From Deltaproteobacteria bacterium CG_4_9_14_3_um_filter_63_12 (lineage in GTDB: Bacteria > Myxococcota_A > Bradymonadia > UBA4248 > UM-FILTER-63-12): a stretch of DNA of 59,275 bases. This document shows, piece by piece, positions 55,815 to 59,275 of this stretch. Under the pieces are notes generated by a model. The model saw nothing but the letters and a program-made list of their open reading frames with translations, did not search any database and was not told where the DNA came from. The stretch lies in NCBI GenBank assembly GCA_002789955.1, contig PFUG01000088.1, positions 1 through 59,275 of the forward strand, in the 5' to 3' direction. Both the position numbers and the translations under genes were made by a program. Positions within the stretch are counted from its first letter, which is position 1. The number at the start of each line of letters is the position of its first letter.

Positions 55815-56708
55815 ATGAGGGAGCAAATACGTCGCAAGTTGAGGGTGCCCGACTTGGCGGGTCTGACCGTACGGAATGCGGGGTTGCTCCTGGAGACTAT
55901 GGGGTTCCCGCAGCCTGAGATCCGTTATGAGGAGAGCTACGAGAGCCCCATGACGGTGATCGACCAGCAGCCGTCGAAGGGACAGATCGTCGACAGCGAC
56001 ATCATCCCGAACCTAGTCGTCGCGCAACGTTCGCTAGCTGAGTACCTGCCGGGTATCTATCGGCAGAGTGTGTACGAGGGGGATTATTTTCTCAGAGATC
56101 TGCTGTGGGTGTTTCGTCATCTGTACGACGACATCAACACGGTCATTGATGAAATCCCCATGCTGTTTCAGCCGTACCACACGCCGCCGGAGTTCCTGAA
56201 CTGGCTGTCTTCTTGGTTGGCATTTGCGCTCGACGAGAACTGGCCAGAGGAGAAGAAGCGATACCTTCTGCGTCATGCGGTGGATTACTACACGATTCGG
56301 GGGACGGTGAAGGGGCTGAAGCTCTACCTTTCCTATTTTGTCGGGGTGGAGCCTGAGATCGTCGAGAATGCCTGGCCATTCAAGGGGTTCCAGATTGGCG
56401 TCCACAGCACGATGGATCTCGACTCGATTATCTTTCCGCCGGTGAATCGCGCTCACTGTTTCATCGTGGATATTGCGCTTGAACCCTCGGAGGTCGACGA
56501 TCAGCTCCTGATCAAAATCCACGACATCATCCGTTCGGAGAAGCCGGCCAACACCATGTATTTTCTCCGTTTGAAGGGTCGCAAAGTGCAGCTTTCGGAG
56601 TTTGCGTTGGTGGTTGGCGACGACGACACAGGCTATGTTATTGGTTCTGGTGAGGAAATCGTTGACGCGGGTGAGGCGGAAGTCGACCGCATACCTGGCG
56701 AAGAATAG
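55815..56708 (+). CDS. PASTA domain fused to tail protein I (baseplate)
   Basis: The 297-aa product. Residues 9-72 are a PASTA domain (VPDLAGLTVRNAGLLLETMGF then VIDQQPSKGQIVDSDIIPNLVVAQ). Residues 75-260 are the tail protein I/TIGR02242-type fold (YLPGIYRQS, LFQPYHTPPEFLNWLSSWLAFALDENWPEEKKRYLLRHAVDYYTIRGTVKGLKLYLS). PASTA domains bind muropeptides or beta-lactams in kinases and PBPs. Attached to a baseplate part, it may contact peptidoglycan or regulate assembly. The ribosome site is weak. The C-terminal tail is acidic. Confidence 0.87.
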   Translation: MREQIRRKLRVPDLAGLTVRNAGLLLETMGFPQPEIRYEESYESPMTVIDQQPSKGQIVDSDIIPNLVVAQRSLAEYLPGIYRQSVYEGDYFLRDLLWVFRHLYDDINTVIDEIPMLFQPYHTPPEFLNWLSSWLAFALDENWPEEKKRYLLRHAVDYYTIRGTVKGLKLYLSYFVGVEPEIVENAWPFKGFQIGVHSTMDLDSIIFPPVNRAHCFIVDIALEPSEVDDQLLIKIHDIIRSEKPANTMYFLRLKGRKVQLSEFALVVGDDDTGYVIGSGEEIVDAGEAEVDRIPGEE

Positions 56709-56754
56709 GACGCGATAGCGGGGAATCTCCTTGCGCACGTAGTTGAGGAACAGG

Positions 56755-58311
56755 ATGGCCGAAGATCTGGGATTCAAGCGCATCAATTTTTTCAAGGGCT
56801 TCGTCACGACGACGAAGGACTGGAACGATGCGGAGTCGTACCACGTTGAGAAGCGCAAGCTTCATAATCGTTGCTTTCATGGCGCGGGAATTGTTGCTGG
56901 CTATCGGCAGGAGCTCGCGGTTCGGGCACGCGGTCGGCCAGACATGTCCGTGGAGGTGTCGCCTGGTTACGCGATCGATGGTGTTGGCCAGGACGTCATC
57001 CTGTGGGAGACGGAGATCAGGACGATCAACAAAGGCGACTACAAGTTGCCTCTGACGATCTACGTAGTGGCGAAGTACGTGGAGGAGTTCACGGACTTCA
57101 TCGCATACCGGGAGAATCTGGACTTCAAAGGTCATCGTCGCATCTTGGAGAAGACCAAGATCGATGTGACGATCACGGAGCCGGATATTCGCAGCGAGAT
57201 CGAACTTGGGCGTGTGTACCTGACCGAAGACGCCAAGCGCATCACGGACGCAAAGGATGACCTGGACCCCGGTCCCAATGAGATCGACCTTCGATTCGTG
57301 CCGAAGGCTGGTGTCTCGGGTGGTTACATCCAAATGGATCTGATGTTGCGGCTCCGGGCTCTGCTCAAGCAGCAGCGGCAGTTCTTCACGAACTTGGCTC
57401 GTGACAAGAAGGTGCTCAGTGCAAATGCCGTCGCCATCGGTCTGATGACGATGGAGATGTTGCTGGAGTCCGGCTCAATCGGCCCGTCAAACGTGCTCCC
57501 GTTGATGAGAAACGTCGGAGACCTCGAGTGGGATGTGATCACCGAGATTGAAGCCACAAAGCCTTCGATCAAGGCGAAGAAGGACTTTGGAGCGTTCAAG
57601 CACTCGGTGGAGGTCTTCCGAGGTCTCTTGGGCGAGAACCCGAGCCTGGTCGACGAATCGGGCGAGCCAAAGTTCGATAGTCTCGATCAGATCATCGGCT
57701 TCCAAGAGAAGGGTGGAGACGCCCTTGGAAACATCGCCGGAGAGCCTGCTGCCGTCACGACGGTGGAGGACGACGGAGAGGTGAGTCTGAAGCTCGGCGA
57801 CGACTGGGAGAAGATCAAGGAGATGAGCGGGAACCTACCGGAGACCATCCTGGTCGACGGTGTGGAGTGGACGTTGGTTGATGGCATCGACATCCTCGAC
57901 AAGCAGAGCGAGGACGGGCATCACTTCCAGATCGTCGAGGCTCGTGACTCATGGCGTACACGCCAACGAGTTCGATACCCAGATGGTACGGTGGTCGAGG
58001 ACGCGGGCATTGCACATGAAGGCGGGCACGCGACGTTCGAGATCAAGAACGTCACACCCCATCGCCCATTGGCGATCCTACGTCGTATGGATTACGTGCG
58101 CGGCGACTACGAGATCGAGTACAGCGTCAATGAGAAGCGCGTTGGGATCAGTCAATGCCCTGGGAGCGACCGTCGCTACCGTTGGAGGAATTGGCCGTTC
58201 GTGATTTCTGAGGAGTTCGTGACCGCAGAGCTGCTCTCAGTCAAGCAGAAGGCGGTAACAGCGGATCGCGACATCAATATGTTCCGGTTCTGGTTCTATC
58301 AGGCCCTGTAG
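56755..58311 (+). CDS. conserved CIS-associated protein (HNR-HG domain) of unknown function
   Basis: The 518-aa product starts after GAGGAACAGG. Residues 10-80 carry a pattern seen in many CIS loci, FFKGFVTTTKDWNDAESYHVEKRKLHNRCFHGAGIVAGY ... VSPGYAIDGVGQDVIL, where HNRxxHGxGxVxGL and the PGYAIDxxG loop are conserved. The rest is unrecognised and acidic. Probably a baseplate or fibre-base protein. Symmetry partner of tail protein I. Function not established. Confidence 0.7.
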   Translation: MAEDLGFKRINFFKGFVTTTKDWNDAESYHVEKRKLHNRCFHGAGIVAGYRQELAVRARGRPDMSVEVSPGYAIDGVGQDVILWETEIRTINKGDYKLPLTIYVVAKYVEEFTDFIAYRENLDFKGHRRILEKTKIDVTITEPDIRSEIELGRVYLTEDAKRITDAKDDLDPGPNEIDLRFVPKAGVSGGYIQMDLMLRLRALLKQQRQFFTNLARDKKVLSANAVAIGLMTMEMLLESGSIGPSNVLPLMRNVGDLEWDVITEIEATKPSIKAKKDFGAFKHSVEVFRGLLGENPSLVDESGEPKFDSLDQIIGFQEKGGDALGNIAGEPAAVTTVEDDGEVSLKLGDDWEKIKEMSGNLPETILVDGVEWTLVDGIDILDKQSEDGHHFQIVEARDSWRTRQRVRYPDGTVVEDAGIAHEGGHATFEIKNVTPHRPLAILRRMDYVRGDYEIEYSVNEKRVGISQCPGSDRRYRWRNWPFVISEEFVTAELLSVKQKAVTADRDINMFRFWFYQAL

Positions 58312-58447
58312 TCGGTTCGAGGGACAGCGGATGGTGTGGCTGGGGGGCAGGATTGTCGCACGCTTGGTGTGCGATAATTCTGGCCAGCCAGTCGGCAAAT
58401 AATTCATACTGTCCGCCGGAGGGCAGCGGGATCCGCTGAGCGAGTAA
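58312..58447 (+). other. short gap with two small hairpins
   Basis: TCGCAC-N7-GTGCGA near 58357-58375 and CAGCGG-GAT-CCGCTG near 58425-58439. Neither has a U-tract. Confidence 0.4.
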
Positions 58448-59275
58448 ATGGACTTTATCACCGGCATGTTCAAAGCGATGTTCTCGTCTTCCACGCGTCG
58501 ATACAAGGCGCGTGCGAAGGCGAAGGTGCGTGCGGCGACCGTGGGTAAAGTGCAGGCCAAAGTGTTGAAGGCCCGCTCCACCGTCGACAAGAAGGTCGCA
58601 GGGGCGCAAGACAAGATTCTGCCTGGTGGAAAGAAGGGCAAAGACAAGGCAATTGGGAAAGGGAAGGGACCTCCAGCGGGACCTCCAGGGGCCGCGCCGG
58701 CTGCCGGCACAGTGGCCGGAGGATTACCGGCGGGGCGAGTTCCCGTCGGTCCAGGAGTCGCGGTGGGTCCCGCAGGGCCCGGTGCGGTGGGTCAAGCGCC
58801 AGGCATGCCTGGACGTCCAGTAGGTCCCGGGGCAATCCCGCAACAGGGCGCAGTCAACATGGGCAAAGGCAAACGAAATAAGAACCAGGCTCCGATGGGG
58901 CAGGCGAACGGCTGCATGCAATGCGGGGCCGGGCTCCAGCCTGATTGGGACATGTGCCCATACTGCGGGAGCGCAGTCGGCGCCGCCGCAGTTGCCGAGG
59001 GCTATGGCCAACAAGGCTTCGTGCAGCAGGGCTTCACACAGCCTCAGGCACCGGACGAAGAAAACAAGACCGTCGCCATCAACATCGATGACCTCAACAA
59101 GAAGCAGACGCGACCTGTTGTTGGATGGATCGTTGCCCAGAACGGCAACCATCGCGGGCATGACTTCCGTTTGTATGATGGCAAGAACTTGCTTGGAACG
59201 GCCGCAGACTGCGACATCGTGGTGACGGATCCATACCTCTCCGCGAAGCACTGCACGATTCGACACGAGGACGGG
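58448..59275 (+). CDS. zinc-ribbon and FHA-domain protein, incomplete at window end
   Basis: 276 codons visible, running off the edge. Basic N-terminal helix (KARAKAKVRAATVGKVQAKVL), a Gly/Pro-rich linker, a zinc ribbon (CMQCGAGLQPDWDMCPYCGS, four Cys), a kinase-target-like DEENKTVAINIDDL, then the start of an FHA domain (VGWIVAQNG, FRLYDGKNLLGTAADCDIVVTDPYLSAKHCTIRHEDG). The FHA core has GTA and SAKH rather than GR and SRDH, so phosphothreonine binding is uncertain. Likely regulates or is part of the eCIS, by position only. Confidence 0.8.
   Translation, partial: MDFITGMFKAMFSSSTRRYKARAKAKVRAATVGKVQAKVLKARSTVDKKVAGAQDKILPGGKKGKDKAIGKGKGPPAGPPGAAPAAGTVAGGLPAGRVPVGPGVAVGPAGPGAVGQAPGMPGRPVGPGAIPQQGAVNMGKGKRNKNQAPMGQANGCMQCGAGLQPDWDMCPYCGSAVGAAAVAEGYGQQGFVQQGFTQPQAPDEENKTVAINIDDLNKKQTRPVVGWIVAQNGNHRGHDFRLYDGKNLLGTAADCDIVVTDPYLSAKHCTIRHEDG

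Noticed and set aside
39075-58311. Prophage or type VI secretion system
   Set aside because: No capsid, terminase, portal, integrase or lysis gene, and no TssB/C/J/L/M proteins. DUF4255, LysM, duplicated tube and PASTA-tail protein indicate an eCIS.

Overview
The window looks like chromosomal DNA from a GC-rich Gram-negative bacterium of the Myxococcota/deltaproteobacterial type (a Bradymonadales-like lineage is possible, but this is a guess). Pointers are a multidomain Ser/Thr kinase with ATPase and TPR parts, a four-FHA ABC transporter, lipoproteins with thrombospondin type-3 Asp-rich repeats and Cys-rich repeats, an OmpA protein with the same Asp-rich linker, and an RpoH-type sigma factor. 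No rRNA, tRNA, CRISPR array, insertion sequence, integrase or phage capsid gene was seen.

Layout. 1-600: gene-free, full of palindromic intergenic repeats and the groEL terminator. 601-2708: groES-groEL operon (minus). 3.0-5.9 kb: two divergent PQQ-type beta-propeller genes, one Tat-exported. 6.1-9.5 kb: RpoH-like sigma factor and a SAM methyltransferase with a long coiled coil. 9.6-16.5 kb: an exported HExxH metallopeptidase, a zinc-ribbon membrane protein, a Cys/Asp-rich lipoprotein and a small exported protein. 16.8-20.3 kb: acyl-CoA dehydrogenase and OmpA porin. 20.4-25.5 kb (minus): an RND/MMPL transporter, a NatA-like ATPase and a permease fused to a CPBP protease. 26.0-27.3 kb: two overlapping genes with arrestin-like features. 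27.4-38.3 kb (minus): Ser/Thr kinase-ATPase-TPR, lipoprotein, FHA-ABC transporter and two paralogous lipoproteins.

39.1 kb to the right edge (all plus strand) is an extracellular contractile injection system (eCIS, PVC/Afp-like): tail terminator (DUF4255), sheath 1, tube 1, a small assembly-type protein, a 54-aa DUF6760-like protein, sheath 2, tube 2, a 1718-aa low-complexity protein, LysM baseplate protein, gpD-type hub, a 63-aa zinc ribbon, gp25, a J-like wedge, a PASTA-tail protein I fusion, a conserved CIS-associated protein, and the start of a zinc-ribbon/FHA protein cut by the window end. The spike (gp5/PAAR), AAA+ ATPase and fibre genes are not in the window and may lie beyond the edge. 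Two strong intrinsic terminators inside the cluster (after tube 1 and after the hub) suggest graded expression.

The most unusual non-coding content is two different tandem arrays sharing a 42-bp period (16.54-16.76 kb and 25.64-25.88 kb), each carrying palindromes, plus a dispersed palindromic repeat family that often touches gene starts.
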